Of a stretch of 64,000 nt of DNA, positions 34,859-46,159 are shown one piece after another. The DNA is taken from assembly GCF_949987535.1 (NCBI RefSeq), contig NC_080067.1, forward strand, positions 52,512,910 through 52,576,909, given 5' to 3'. The DNA comes from Balaenoptera acutorostrata. Taxonomy: Eukaryota; Chordata; Mammalia; Artiodactyla; Balaenopteridae. The translations under genes were made by a program, and so were the position numbers. The number at the start of each line of letters is the position of its first letter. Position 1 is the first letter of the stretch. The notes below the pieces were generated by a model. It did not search any database. It was not told the origin of the DNA and worked only from the letters and a program-made list of their open reading frames with translations.

Positions 34859-35170
34859 GGGCTTCCCTGGTGGCGCAGTGGTTGAGAGTCTGCCTGCCAA
34901 TGCAGGGGACACGGGTTCGAGCCCTGGTCTGGGAAGATCCCACATGCTGCGGAGCAACTAGGCCCGTGAGCCACAATTACTGAGCCTGCGCGTCTGGAGC
35001 CTGTGCTCCGCAACAAGAGAGGCCGCGATAGTGAGAGGCCCGCGCACCGCGATGAAGAGTGGCCCCCACTTGCCGCAACTAGGGAAAGCCCTCGCACAGA
35101 AGCGAGGACCCAACACAGCCATAAGTAAATAAATAAATAAATAAATAAATAAAAATTAAAAAAAAAAAAA
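34859..35170 (+). mobile_element. CHR-type tRNA-derived SINE, forward orientation
   Basis: Head gggcttccctggtggcgc, A-box region tggcgcagtgg (34871-34881) and B box ggttcgagccc (34914-34924). The full body includes the gaggccgcgatagtgagagg block, followed by (aaat)n and poly(A). Perfect 15-bp duplications flank it. It is the best-preserved copy in the window and a good reference for the subfamily. The tRNA-like head is not a functional tRNA. Confidence 0.97.
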
Positions 35171-35185
35171 AAGAAAGCAAATTTG

Positions 35186-35844
35186 AACAGGCAGCTGAGT
35201 AGGAGTAAGAAACATTTGATTATATGGAAAGGTGTAGAAGATCAGATAAAAAACTTGGTATCTTGGGGAATAGTTACAAATTCTGTCATAAGAATGAGTG
35301 TCTTCTGTTTTCTCTTCTGCATACTACACACTAAAGATTATTTTTACTTTAGTTGGAGATTGAGCATCTTAAGTATGAGTTTTGGTGATTATATTTTTCT
35401 TTAGCTAAAATTATCATAAAGTACTTCACTTATTAGCAGCAATTATGTGATAGTCAACTATGTTAAGAAGCAAACATATTTGTCTCCAGTGTAATTATGC
35501 ACAATTAGAGACAGTGACAACATAAATAACAGCAGAGATAATATAATATTGTAATAATATAAAATAAAAATTGAATTTTTTATTGGATAAAATAAGAATC
35601 CAGATTTTGTTTACTAATTTGAGTCAACAAATGCCAAAAAGTTAGGCTAGCCCAACAATCCAAAATTAGATATATAAAACAACTCCCAGAAATAGTATCA
35701 CTCTAAAATTCTTCAGACACATTAGACCTTCAAAACAGAATTGCAGAATGTAGATACTATGCCAGCAGTTATGCTCTGCCTCTAGAAAGATTATAATAGT
35801 CATTGATTTCCAAATGCACATTGTGGAAGTAAATTTAGAGTTGA
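35186..35844. other. Unassigned AT-rich stretch
   Basis: No gene or repeat recognised. Confidence 0.4.
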
Positions 35845-36085
35845 TCTGGAATATGACAACTTTATTTTATAGATTATAAAACCAAAAATCTTAGAATTGG
35901 AAAAATTCATACCTTCATTTTATATAAGTGAAAAGAAAAGCTCAGAAAGTAATAGCAGTCACACATGTATGGAAGAAAACATTTTAGAACCCAGATTTCT
36001 TGATATCAAGTTAGTGTGGAACCAGGATATGATTTCAGACATTGTACGCATTCTTAACTACTACATTACACTGCCTCTTGACAAA
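35845..36085 (-). mobile_element. MIR-type SINE, reverse orientation
   Basis: Antisense MIR order: 'tttattttatagattataaa', 'gctcagaaagtaatagcag', 'agaacccagatttcttgat', then the reversed head 'cttaactactacattacact' with 'gcctctt'. The plus-strand frame over 35897-36154 is an accident of this repeat. Confidence 0.6.
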
Positions 36086-36159
36086 GAAAAAATATACATG
36101 GTTATTAAAGATAAAAAGGCTAATTTCAGTTACCATAAAAGATATGTAAGTTAAAATAA

Positions 36160-37017
36160 GAGGAAATCACAGTTCACAGTTACAAAGTCACTGTGAACAC
36201 TGAATAAATGTATACTGAGCCATTGCTCCTGGGGGAAATAAAGGATCAGGTTCCTGCAAGCTTTTGGTCACAACATTTTCTTCAACTGATAAATATATAA
36301 CTTTATTTAATCATATGCAGTGTTTCTTTATAATAAAACACTAGCTGAGAACATTATCCTGACGCTGGGTAACATGACCATAAATTTCTTGGCCCTTCAA
36401 CCTCACAACAATGCTGTCTACTATGCTTCTTTTAATCAGTCATCATCTCATGAATCCACAAATTTAGCTGCCTTTCCCTCTTTCCCATAGCTTCGCCATG
36501 AACTGTAGATGTTACTTTTGCATTTTCCAGAGCAGCCTCACGTACAGATCAGTGAATTTCCTCTCCGTTTCTCTGGATATATAGTACTGTTGATTCATTA
36601 ACATTGCACTCACAGCCAACAGCACTATAACTCGAGCCTGGATGAAGCTTATCTAGCGTGCGTATTTTCTCCGGAAGGCACATCCCAGCTTTCTTACACA
36701 TGGGAACTGTAAACAGCATTTCAGCATACACTAGGGGACCATTTAAACAGCAAAATTACCAAACAAAAGCACAAAAATGTGGAAATTGTGGCACTATATT
36801 GACTGAAAAAGACATTTGTTTACAGTATGAAAGTTGAAACAAGAAAGCAGAGGATGGCCTTGTTTGACCATATGTGACTCAAAATTTTCACCACTCTGCA
36901 CATGTCCACAAACAACCAGGAAAGTGCCCTGAGTATTGACTTTAAAATTGCAAATAAACTTTAAAGAGTAAGCAAATTCACAAATACAGAATTCATGAAT
37001 AATTAGGATTGACTGTA
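36160..37017 (-). mobile_element. Tigger-family (pogo/mariner) DNA transposon remnant, reverse
   Basis: Right edge 'gaataattaggattgactgta' is the inverted-repeat-type end of a Tigger element. Next to it are 'tttaaaattgcaaataaact' and 'cactctgcacatgtcc'. The left part has 'gtcactgtgaacactgaata', 'gagccattgctcctggg' and 'ggttcctgcaagctttt', the opposite end of the same family. Between them lies a transposase N-terminal remnant on the minus strand. The subfamily is uncertain. Internal deletion has removed most of the coding region. Confidence 0.8.
36549..36731 (-). pseudogene. Tigger transposase N-terminal (CENP-B-like HTH) remnant
   Basis: The frame reads EKIRTLDKLHPGSSYSAVGC, then NVNESTVLYIQRNGEEIH. 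This matches the helix-turn-helix of pogo/Tigger transposases (typical pattern EK...LD.L..G.SYSAVGR.F.VNESTIRYI..NE.EI). Only about 60 residues survive; the DDE catalytic domain is missing. Not functional. Confidence 0.8.
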
Positions 37018-37019
37018 TA

Positions 37020-37174
37020 TTGACAAGGATTTCAAAAGATCGATAAGACTAGTGTTGGCAAGGATGGGGGCAGTGGACATACTCCAGTGCTGGAGTTCGC
37101 CTTCTGAAATAGGACAGAATTTTCTGAGGCCAACTTGGAAATATGAATCAGAAATTTAAAAACTGTTCATATAC
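37020..37174 (+). mobile_element. Old L1 3' region, 5' piece, split by an LTR
   Basis: Sense L1M-like sequence ('gtgttggcaaggatgggggc' and 'aaatttaaaaactgttcata') leading directly into an LTR. The L1 resumes at 37526 ('gttcttggagttgtacttct'). Confidence 0.65.
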
Positions 37175-37520
37175 TGTGAGAATTTTATGTGGTAGCCAGA
37201 TTGGCAGCCTGGATGGAACAAAAAGGCTGAACCTTCCCTGAGTAAGAGAGAATTCCTCCTACCTGACGGCCTTTGAACTTGGACGACAGTTTTTTCCTGC
37301 CTTCGGACTCGAATTAAAACATTGACTCTTCTTGGGTCTTGAGCCTGCCGGCATTTTGACTGGAAACACAAACTTGACTCTTGGGTTTTCTACTTGCAGA
37401 ATCAACCTGCAGATTTTGAGAATTCTGAGGCTTCATAATCTTGTGAGCCGATTTTTTATAATAAGTCTCTTTCTACATATAAATCCTATTGGTTCTGTTT
37501 CTCTGGAGAACTCTAACACA
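37175..37520 (+). mobile_element. ERVL-type solo LTR (MLT2-like), forward
   Basis: Starts tgtgagaattttatgtgg and ends 'tctctggagaactctaacac' plus a. Internal landmarks are 'ctgaaccttccctgagtaa', 'gaggcttcataatcttgtga', a degenerate poly(A) region and 'atcctattggttctgtttc'. Short flanking repeats tatac (37170-37174) and tatgc (37521-37525) agree at 4 of 5 positions, consistent with a 5-bp ERVL duplication. It splits an old L1. Non-coding. Confidence 0.75.
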
Positions 37521-37525
37521 TATGC

Positions 37526-37975
37526 TTTGTTCTTGGAGTTGTACTTCTAGGAATATATCTCGAGAAATTAATCATACAGTAGATAGATAGACTGATAGAT
37601 TGATAGAGATATATATATCTTTTACATAATGAGGTTTATAGAAATATTATTATAATAGCAATGAGTTAGAAAGAACCTAAACATCCACAAAAAAAGGTTT
37701 TTGTATGTCATACTGTGCTGCGATATAAAAAATTATGATATTGGTATATTTATTTACATAGGCCATTATAAAATATTACGCTAAAAAATGATTACTAGCT
37801 ACCATACACAGTATAATTACATTTTAAAAATATATGTGAACATATACGCATAGAAAAAAGTCTTAACAGAAGTGGTTATCTTGAGTGGTAGGAATCTGGG
37901 TAAATTCTGTTTTTATTACCTACTACATATTTATATTTTCTTTTTCTTCTATAATGAACATATATTAGTGTGCTG
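37526..37975 (+). mobile_element. Old L1 3' region, 3' piece
   Basis: Continuation of the L1M-like element: 'acttctaggaatatatctcg', 'attataatagcaatgagtta', 'aagaacctaaacatccacaa', 'agaagtggttatcttgagtg' and a final AT-rich tail with 'ttattacctactacatattt'. A (gata)n segment lies at 37579-37610. Confidence 0.75.
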
Positions 37976-38009
37976 CTCAAAAAGAAAAGAAGCCCATGAT
38001 GGACAAAAG

Positions 38010-38190
38010 ACTATGTGACGTGGTAGAAAGAACTCTAGGTTTGATGTCAGGTGACCTGGGTTCTAAACCCAAACCTTCACTAACTTGAGACAGTAGCTTA
38101 ACTACCCTGGTCCTCCTTTTCTCATCTATAATATCATAGAACTGAACTAGGTCATCTCTAAGGCCTCTTCCAGTACCACACTCAGTCTTC
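38010..38190 (+). mobile_element. MIR SINE, forward
   Basis: 'gtggtagaaagaactctagg', 'tgacctgggttctaaaccc', 'ttctcatctataatatcata' and 'gaactaggtcatctctaagg' in the order of an intact MIR-type SINE. Confidence 0.75.
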
Positions 38191-38449
38191 CCCAGGCCCA
38201 TGTTTCTTCAGATTCTTTGGTGAAGGTTCTACGTGTTGGTACCCTCATGATTTCAACTCAGGGATATGAGGGAACACAAAAAGAACAACTTCTGCACAGT
38301 GGCTGTTGGGACATTCCCAACCTGTAACCCTATCTGAACCCTAATTTGGCTCGATCCTGAGCTTGTGATAGCAGAATGGAGGGGTATAGATCAGACATGA
38401 CTTTGCATTATTTGGTGGCATTGCCCAAGTATCCTAGAAAGAGACGGAC

Positions 38450-38625
38450 AGTATATAGTAAAAAGAACATGGATGTTGGTGTTTGAATTCCCACTCAAGC
38501 ACTTACTAATTCTGAGGAGGATTTTCCTCACCAGTTAAAAAGAGACTGTTCTATGTACTTCAAGAGTTCTTACGAATTCTCAATTCACTAAAGTAGCAAA
38601 AGTGCATAGTACAAAGTAGGCAGAC
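38450..38625 (+). mobile_element. MIR SINE, forward
   Basis: 'tatagtaaaaagaacatgga', 'gtgtttgaattcccactcaa', 'cacttactaattctgagg', 'tttcctcaccagttaaaaa' and a 3' part 'gtgcatagtacaaagtaggc' match a diverged MIR. Confidence 0.7.
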
Positions 38626-39411
38626 ACTCGAAAAAAAATAAGTAATTGTTTCCTTTTCTTCTTCCTTTCACAGATGACACATTCTAGAATCAGGCTGATT
38701 CCAGGGACAATAGGAAAAGGGAAGTAAGTTTTCTTCATAACTGTCCTAGGAGCTAGAGGTAATCTTGTTGTTCTACCTAATGATTATATTAGACAGTTGG
38801 TAAATTATAGCTTACCATGAATTTATTATCATAGCAGTAAAAAAAAAAAAAAAAAGCAAGTTAAGCAATAATAGACAGGAAACAAGGATTTAATTTTGGG
38901 ATCCAATTTGGAGCACAGGTAAGGTGATATAGGAGCCTAATATTTCATTCATCTAATGAAATATCTCCAGGCTTGGTAGTGATTAGATGCAGAGTCATTT
39001 CCTGGCCCCTGTAGTAGATAATAGCTCTGATGCTGTGTCCTTTAACAAAGCACCAGAGGAACAGCTCAATATACTCCAAGAGGAACAAATCACACCTGCC
39101 CAACCTACACGGGTCCTGGATTCTGCCCACAAAAGCACTGACATAATCTGATTTTATTTTACTCAAGAATTCTCATGGGATCTTAGGGTAAGAGGTTATT
39201 GTTTTATCCTGAAAACTATTTATATTCTTTAGAAAGGGAGTTATGCAAACTCATGTTGATGCATAACTGGGAACAAATTATGAGGCCTCTTAGGAACTCA
39301 ATGAATCTTAGTTTCTCACAGAGAGGAAACCACTTGATTATCCAAAGAGATGATCTAAATGTTCTGTTCCCTGATCCCACTCTGATTTGTGACTACCTCC
39401 TAATTCCCTAA
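38626..39411. other. Unassigned stretch with A17 run
   Basis: Contains a 17-A homopolymer at 38839-38855 that could be a retroposon tail. I cannot identify an attached element on its left. The remainder is unassigned. Confidence 0.4.
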
Positions 39412-39800
39412 AGCTACAGTTTCTTAACTGCGTGCCATCTCAAGGTGGCAGAAGATTTATAGGGGAGCTGTGGAATTTTTACATTTTTAATGGAAACACA
39501 GTGATACTGAACATCTGTCAGACAGCCCGTGAATGACAAGCTTGAAGTAATTTTCAGACCACACAACATTCCTTTGGATGACATCATCTTTAAGAAGCTG
39601 GGGTTCTGTAGCAAGTACTGCAGAAAAATTAATGAGGAACAGCAAGTGAGGATAGTGGGATCCAGTCTGACTCCAAGGTTTGAGAAGTTGTGCAGTACCC
39701 AACAGATGCACACATCCCATTTGGAGGTAACTGTGGTTATTCAAGAATGATATAAAATAATTTTTTCTTTCAATTTATGTGTATCACTTTTTCATGTGGC
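39412..39800. mobile_element. Possible decayed DNA-transposon-like interspersed repeat
   Basis: Segments such as 'agtttcttaactgcgtgcca', 'attcctttggatgacatcat' and 'aagtactgcagaaaaattaa' resemble a medium-reiteration repeat whose family I cannot name with confidence. The overlapping frames on both strands (39414-39750) have no known domain. The assignment is tentative. Confidence 0.35.
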
Positions 39801-40599
39801 TACTAAACTGCTAGGACATAAATACTTATGAAGTTGTTTGGATCTAACTACTTACACATTGAACTCTCAGGTACTTATTTTGGCCTAAGGATGCTGTGGA
39901 AAAAAAGAAATACTGAGACACTAAGGGCCCCATGAATAGAGAAAGTTCGGTAGCCTCTGCCCTGCAGCCCTCTTCCATCTTGTCAGTATGGCTCAGGTCA
40001 ATATTTTATATTCAAAGGCATATCTATCACAATACGCTGCCCGAGGAGGTGGGTATTCCCTTTCATCGAAGTAGAGAAAGTTAAAATAAATTTTAGGCCA
40101 TTAAGATCTTGTCAGCCTACTGAGAATGCCTGCTATAGTTCGTGTTAAATATTTATCACCTGAGGACAGCCATCTGTTCTTTCCAATTCTCATTTGGCCT
40201 CCGTCTCCTCTCTTCCTGCCAAAAGTATTAGATGCTTGATGGTTTGATTTCCAAAATCAGGATGCTTTGGGGTTGCCTCTTGTATGTGTTTATTTATAGC
40301 AATATTTGTTCTGTCTGACCTGCTTTCTGCATTTCTCAAAACATCCACATTTCATAAATATACTATTAAATTTCTCATCATGTTGCAAGCTACAAGCACT
40401 CTAAAATAATTATTTCTCCTTTCTGCTTAAACTGGAAAGCTGGAAAATAAATATTCAGACTTTATCAGTCACTCATGTTAGTAATAAGGCACAGAAACTC
40501 CAAGTTATAATTGCATACCAGGAATCTGGCACTTTTCTCTATTTTCTCAATATTCATTCTCTCCGGGAGAACCCCTCTGACCTTATTGTTACCACAGGA
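39801..40599. other. Unassigned stretch
   Basis: No recognised gene or repeat. Confidence 0.4.
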
Positions 40600-40957
40600 T
40601 AATATCTGTGAAGATGGCTCCCAAATCTCTCTCTCTCTTATCCTGTCTTCTGAATTGCAGCCACACATTCTAAATTGCCTAGATATGCCACAGCCCCCCA
40701 CCAACTTTCCTCTCATACTGCTCTTCTTTCCTCCTTCCTTTGCAACCAACTCAGGCTCAAAATTTTGTTTACCTTTTCCTCCTTCTTTCTCCTTCCCAAC
40801 AACCAAAGGATTTCAAGTCTTAGCAATCTATCTCTTCATCCGTCCTCTACTCCCATGGCAACTTCCCTGGTTTAGGCTTTTATTTCTTCTTACGCCAGTT
40901 CATTCTCTACAAAGCAGCTAGATCATTTGCTAGATTCAAATCGGCCCGTGTCAATTT
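40600..40957 (+). mobile_element. L2 LINE fragment, 5' piece, split by an L1
   Basis: Sense L2-like text: 'gaagatggctcccaaatctc', 'gaattgcagccacacattct', 'aaattgcctagatatgccac', then 'ctctacaaagcagctagatc' and 'atttgctagattcaaatcgg'. The order matches the L2 reverse-transcriptase C-terminal region. The same L2 resumes at about 41575 beyond an antisense L1. Confidence 0.65.
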
Positions 40958-41570
40958 TCTCCCAGCTTTATTGAGATCCAGTTGACATAAAACAGTATGT
41001 AATTTTAAGATGTACAATATAATGATTTCGATATATGTATTTATTGCAAAACGACTACCACAATAAGGTTAATCCACACATATATCACCTCACATAGTTA
41101 CAATTTGATGCATGTGTGTGTGTGTGTGTGTGTGGTGAGAATTTTTAAAATCTATTGTCTGAGCAATTTTCAATACAGTATTGTTAACTGTAGTCACCAT
41201 GCTATACATTACATCTCCAGGACTTAGTCATCTTATAACTGGAAGTTTGTACCCTTTGACATTCACCCATTTCCCCCACCCCTCACCCCCTTGCAACCAC
41301 CAATCTGTTCTTTGTTTCTAGGAGTTCAGTTCTCTTAGATTCCACATATAAGTGATACCATAAAGTATTTACCTTCCTCTGTATGACATTTCATTTAGCA
41401 TAGTGCCCTCAGACTTCATCCATGTTGTCACAAATGGCAAGATTTCCTTCTTCTTATGGCTGAAAATACTCCACTGTTTATATATACCACATTTTCTTCA
41501 TTCATTAATTGTCAGTGGACCCATAAGTTGTTTCCATGTCTTGGCTATTGTAAATAATGCTGTCTTGTCA
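40958..41570 (-). mobile_element. Old L1 3' UTR and ORF2 tail, reverse, nested in L2
   Basis: Antisense L1M/L1P-type 3' sequence: 'agctttattgagatccagtt', 'gacataaaacagtatgta', 'gtacaatataatgattt', 'gtatatgtattt', 'cattatatct'-like segments, 'ggagttcagttctcttagat' and 'ccacatataagtgatacc', then the ORF2 end 'tcttggctattgtaaataat'. It sits inside an L2 and is therefore younger than it. It includes a (TG)n run. Confidence 0.85.
41113..41134 (+). repeat. (TG)n dinucleotide repeat
   Basis: About 11 tg units within the antisense L1 tail. Confidence 0.95.
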
Positions 41571-41574
41571 CATT

Positions 41575-41800
41575 TATATTTTAGATTTTCTTGCCTTGAT
41601 CTTGCATGATTTGACCCCTGCTTATCTCACATGTTTCATCTCAAACCTCTTATCATCTCCACTAATAACAGCTCTGGCCTTTTTCCAGCTGCTCAAATAT
41701 TCACCCTCCCAAACTCAGAGTCCCTCTACCTAGAAAATTCCTACTTTGTTCTCCCTCACCTTTTCTTTGTGGGATAGTGTTAGATTTAAACTGACCTTTG
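41575..41800 (+). mobile_element. L2 LINE fragment, 3' piece
   Basis: 'ccttgatcttgcatgatttg' then 'acccctgcttatctcacatg', 'cagctctggcctttttccag' and 'gagtccctctacctagaaaa' follow the L2 order and continue the piece ending at 40957. Confidence 0.75.
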
Positions 41801-43799
41801 CTTAAATTCTATCCTCTTCTCTAGGAGTTATGGATGCAAGGCAACATAAATCAGCTCCCATTCACCCACCACTGCCCCACTCCACCTCCAGGAAAGAAAA
41901 AGTGCTCTGTTTAAGTTTTGCTCCAGCTGCGTTCAAATTTGGAGGCCACCACATCTTAAATATAAAGCTCTCATGGTATAATGACCCGAGTTAGCCACAA
42001 CAACGACAAACCCAAGTGTAGGCTGATTGTAAAAAAAGAAATCTTAAAAGTACTTAAAGAAAACATGAACAAAATCTTTTCCTAAGCTTTCAACGGGAAG
42101 ATCTGCCTTACCATGCTTTGTAACTTAGCAACCAAAGAAGAAAATAACGACACATTGTCTTAGTGAAATATTTACTTTGAATATATTCTGCAGTATATAT
42201 TAAAGTATCTCCTTATTTATTCATTCATCACCTTATATTACTGAATCTCTACTGTGTTCTAGGCCTTGTGCTGGCTCCAGAGTCAGTTCATTTTGAGGCA
42301 GGGGAGCTGGCCCTCTGTATTCTAGTATCAGTCAGTGTGATTGGCTATGGGTTGCCCCAGGGTTGGAAGGCTCAAGTGTAACCTCCCAGACAAGATGCTC
42401 TTATATCTCAAAGGTCAGTATTTGGAGAAGGTTGTAGTTTTGAGTGCTTAGCAATCCAAACTCACAACAGCTGTGGGATGAACACACCAGCCTTGTAAAG
42501 GTACATGGGACACTAACAGCTTTCACTACAAGGCGTAAATGAAAAAGCTGAAATCTTGGAATCCCCGAAATGGTACACTTCTGGGGTAGGCATGGGTGTG
42601 ATTAACATAAGCATTACTGCAGGAGTAAGCAAGGATGTATTATATTGTGCAGAACTAGTTTTAGCTCATTTTAACACAGTGTGGCAGCAACAGAAGAGAT
42701 GGCATCCCCAAACTTGGGTGAACTTTCTATGGTCGTCTCTCCTTGAGACATTTGGAAGCAAATCTGGGTTCCTTAGGTTGGGTAAGCTCCTGGGGTTCTT
42801 GATTCATTGGGAAACAAAGAGGGATAATAAACTTTTTGAAAACCTATTACATGAGGGTTCAGATGATTTCACTTAAAAAAAGAGAAAGGGCATGAACATA
42901 CTTGTACTCTTAAGCTAAAGAAGAGTGCTTACAAAATGTGGGTTGCAAAGGAGTTAGTTATGGGCAGGCTGCAGGAGACGCCCTCTAAATTTCTGTTTTT
43001 CCCTTCCATGTGGGGTAAGAATTAATAACCTCGGGAAGGAGAAATAGTATCAAGTACCAGGAAGTGTCAATCTTCAGGCCTAGAAATAGGATAGGAAACG
43101 CACATGAAAGGGCTCACTAAGATAATTCTCTCCATTTGAGCCAGGATTGTTTACATGTCAAACAAAAACTAATGAATATTTATGTAACTTAGTAAAGATG
43201 ACGTTAAATATTTCAAAACTAGAAATCTCAGAACCTCTTCAAAATTCTCAGATTTACCTTTTTTTTTTTTTAGCACTAATAGTAATATTTGAAGTTTAGT
43301 GAAAAAATACATAATTTTTCTTAGGTTCATTATTCTTGTTCTTGCTGTTACAAAGCCTTGGTTTTGATGTTTAAAACATGTGGTTACTAGATAACAAATA
43401 GCATGAACACTTAGATTTTAAATTTTACTTATTTTTAAATAGATAATAAATTCAGAAGGTGCAACATGGTAAAGAGTGAAAGGCAGGGTTGTACCGGAGA
43501 TGGCTCATGCTGGATCACAGGGCTGCTGTTAAGTATCTCCTCCCAACTCTCCATGTATGAACATCACATTCATGTATTGGAGTGGATGCAGCGGGACTAT
43601 TTGCACTACAGAAATTGAAAAACACTATAAATCTAATCCCCCAACCCCACCTACTTGTTGAACATTCACCAGAACACCAAGGTAAAAGATCTCCCCCCTC
43701 CTTAATTTTCTACCCAGCCTCCTAATTTTGCTCCCCACATACAACTAATATTATTTGGGATTATTGGGATGTCTTCCCAAACATAATTTGGGCATGCCA
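41801..43799. other. Unassigned non-coding stretch
   Basis: Includes the 106-codon plus frame at 42556-42876, which shows no recognisable domain and no flanking exon evidence. The 42240-42560 region is more balanced in composition and may be a decayed LTR. A T13 run lies near 43259. Confidence 0.4.
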
Positions 43800-44135
43800 A
43801 CAATATATTACATGTAATAAATATATACACTTACTTATTTCTCCTTCTGTAACACAAACAGTAACATTTCCTACATGCTGTTCTGCCCCTTGATTTTTCA
43901 CTTAACAAAGCACATTGGAATCATATTGTAGTGGTGCGTACAGTGTTTCCACTCTTTTTTTATGCTAGCAAGCTAATCCACTCTATGGGTGTACCATAAT
44001 TTTAATTTAACCCAACATATTGCATCTATAGGCATGTGTATTTTAAATTTTGATGGAGAATGCCAAACCATTTTCCACAAATGTTCCAATTTGCACTCGC
44101 CTCAGTGGTGTCTGAAGTATACATTTATAATTAAA
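43800..44135 (-). mobile_element. Possible old L1 3' fragment, reverse
   Basis: 'gggtgtaccataattttaat' with 'ccattttccacaaatgttcc' and 'caatttgcactcgcctcag' resembles antisense L1 3' UTR/ORF2-tail sequence ('accattttccaaagtg...tttacactcc'). Diverged. Confidence 0.45.
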
Positions 44136-45674
44136 ATGCATAGCTATCCTGTCATATAGTCATATAAAGGTGTTGTTCTGTGTTAGAGAGAAATACTGTT
44201 TTCTGTTATTCCTCAATAATTACAGGATAGATACAGATTGCTACTGTTTCAGTAAGTAAAAAGCCTTCTTTGACTAAAAATCTCTTCTGCAACTTCTTCT
44301 CACTGGTAGGGCTTTGTGCAAAATGGCTTCACTAAAGCCCTTAGGAAAAATATTTATAAGATTTGACACAAGAGAAGTCTTTTTTGTATTCCCTTCTCCA
44401 AATGCTTTTTCTATCTCGTTATTGCCACACACACAAAAAAAGTATGAAATGATGTAGAGAACTTGAGTTAGGCAGTGATTTATCAGAAGGAGCAGGAACA
44501 CACATTTAAAGTGCTCATCTTTAAAGTAAAAGAAGGAACAAGTTTTTTAAAATGACTTTACTGTACATCTGACAAAAGAATCAATATCTGGCTTTTGCAG
44601 GAGCAATCCCATAGTGAAAATAAAATCACTCACCCTTGTAGCTTTAAACAACAAGCTTCTATGCCTAGGGAGAAAAGGGCATTTTCTAGAGAAGCTTTAA
44701 AAAATAATGAGAAGTGGAAATTACTCATGTTCCATTCTTTTAAAAGTCTTGTTTCTTGAAAATGAAGTAATTAATGCGCCATTCCTAATATCCAAGACCT
44801 TAAATAATTCTTCACAAAGTTTACTAAACAGTCAAGACTGAAGTGCACGTTAGCCAAGAAAATTAAGAGAGAGAGAGAGAGAGAGAAAGTGGGAGAAAGA
44901 CTGCACTTCATAAAGTATTATTTAACTTGAAGACCTCAAGTGGGCAAAATGCCAATGGAGTTGTTAGAATAAGCTTTTCAAAAGCTACAGGCAGGTAACC
45001 AAAGAAAAGATACACAATATTTTCTTTAAATGAAATAAGATGAAACACAAAGAGGGAGAAGTCAACATTTCACAACCACCAGTAACCTTTAGCTTGTGTC
45101 ATCTAAGCCTCTGATTCCACCATACTAGGTTCTTTGAAAATCTGCAGTAGCTATTAAAATGAAAAAGTAGACAACGATGCTCATAGCATTAGCTAATATA
45201 AGCTGCTGCGTTTCTTGTATCTAAAGGCACTTGCATAGATGCTTAAATGAAACCCTCTCTGTTCTCACGATCATGCGTTTTGTTGCATTGACTCCGGAAG
45301 CCTATGGTCCAGCCCTCAGGATAAAGGTTCCCTCTACACCTGTATCTCACAGGATTCCTTTTACTGCAGCGTGTGTCCATTTCTTGCCTTCTATGTATAA
45401 AAATGTATTTATAAAAGTTTATTTGGAGCATCTGAGCCACCAAAAGACGTTCAGAAGCAGGAAGTTGAAAATGCACATGAGGCTCAGATACTGTTCACGG
45501 AACTCCTCAACATAAAGGTCACAGTTAAACTATGTGGTGAGGCAGGATGAGGGGAGGAGAATAATGAAATAAAAATTACAAGGGAGAGGGCGCCAATGAA
45601 CAAACCAGGAGAGACCAAGGGGAATTTGCTACATTGGAAAGCAGCTGGCAGAGGCAGCCTAGCAGGGGGTCGTC
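44136..45674. other. Unassigned stretch with (GA)n
   Basis: A (GA)n run lies at 44866-44886. The frames at 45231-45515 overlap on both strands and have no domain. No repeat family assigned elsewhere. Confidence 0.4.
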
Positions 45675-45785
45675 TGTGGAGCCTGAGCCAGTCCTCAACC
45701 CTCTCTCTGCTTCAGTTCCCCCTTCTGTAAATGGGGGGGGGGGCTGTCTAGATCTGATACCCTATGCTCTCCGATTCCACGCTTG
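45675..45785 (+). mobile_element. MIR SINE fragment, forward, with G11 run
   Basis: 'gagcctgagccagtcctcaa', 'tctctgcttcagttccccct' and 'tctgtaaatgggg' correspond to the MIR core and 3' junction. The normal gggg is expanded to 11 G at 45733-45743. Confidence 0.6.
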
Positions 45786-45894
45786 TGTGGGTGTGTGAAA
45801 GGGAGGAGGATGGAGCTGAAAGGCATGCCTAGGAATACGAATTTCCTCCTTCCCCTCTGACATGAGCTGAGGCATAAATGAGCTGCTCCCCAAG

Positions 45895-46150
45895 CATTCG
45901 TCCCCATGTCCTAGCCCTCTTGCACTGAGGTGGGGCCACTGGCCTAGGTCCGGCCAATGAGCTGTGAAAAACTCCTGTGTTATTTACAGGCTGAAGTATA
46001 GAAGAGCCCAGGGATGGCCTTCCAGTTGTCTCCCTCCCAGAACGAATGCCATAGCCGAGGTCCCTGAATGAGGAAGTTGGGGCAGAGGTCTCTACCGACC
46101 TATATGAGATATGCAATATAAATGAGAATAAATCTTTGCTATGGTTGTTG
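45895..46150 (+). mobile_element. Possible MaLR-like LTR 3' fragment, forward
   Basis: 'ggggccactggcctaggtcc', 'ggccaatgagctgtgaaa' and a terminal 'gagaataaatctttgctatg' (polyadenylation signal then ttgttg) fit the 3' part of an MLT1-class LTR. It abuts a Tigger element. The assignment is moderate. Confidence 0.5.
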
Positions 46151-46159
46151 CATATATAT

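Noticed and set aside
34859..34940. tRNA gene with A and B boxes
   Set aside because: This is the tRNA-related head of a SINE. It lacks a complete cloverleaf and sits in a repeated element with a poly(A) tail.
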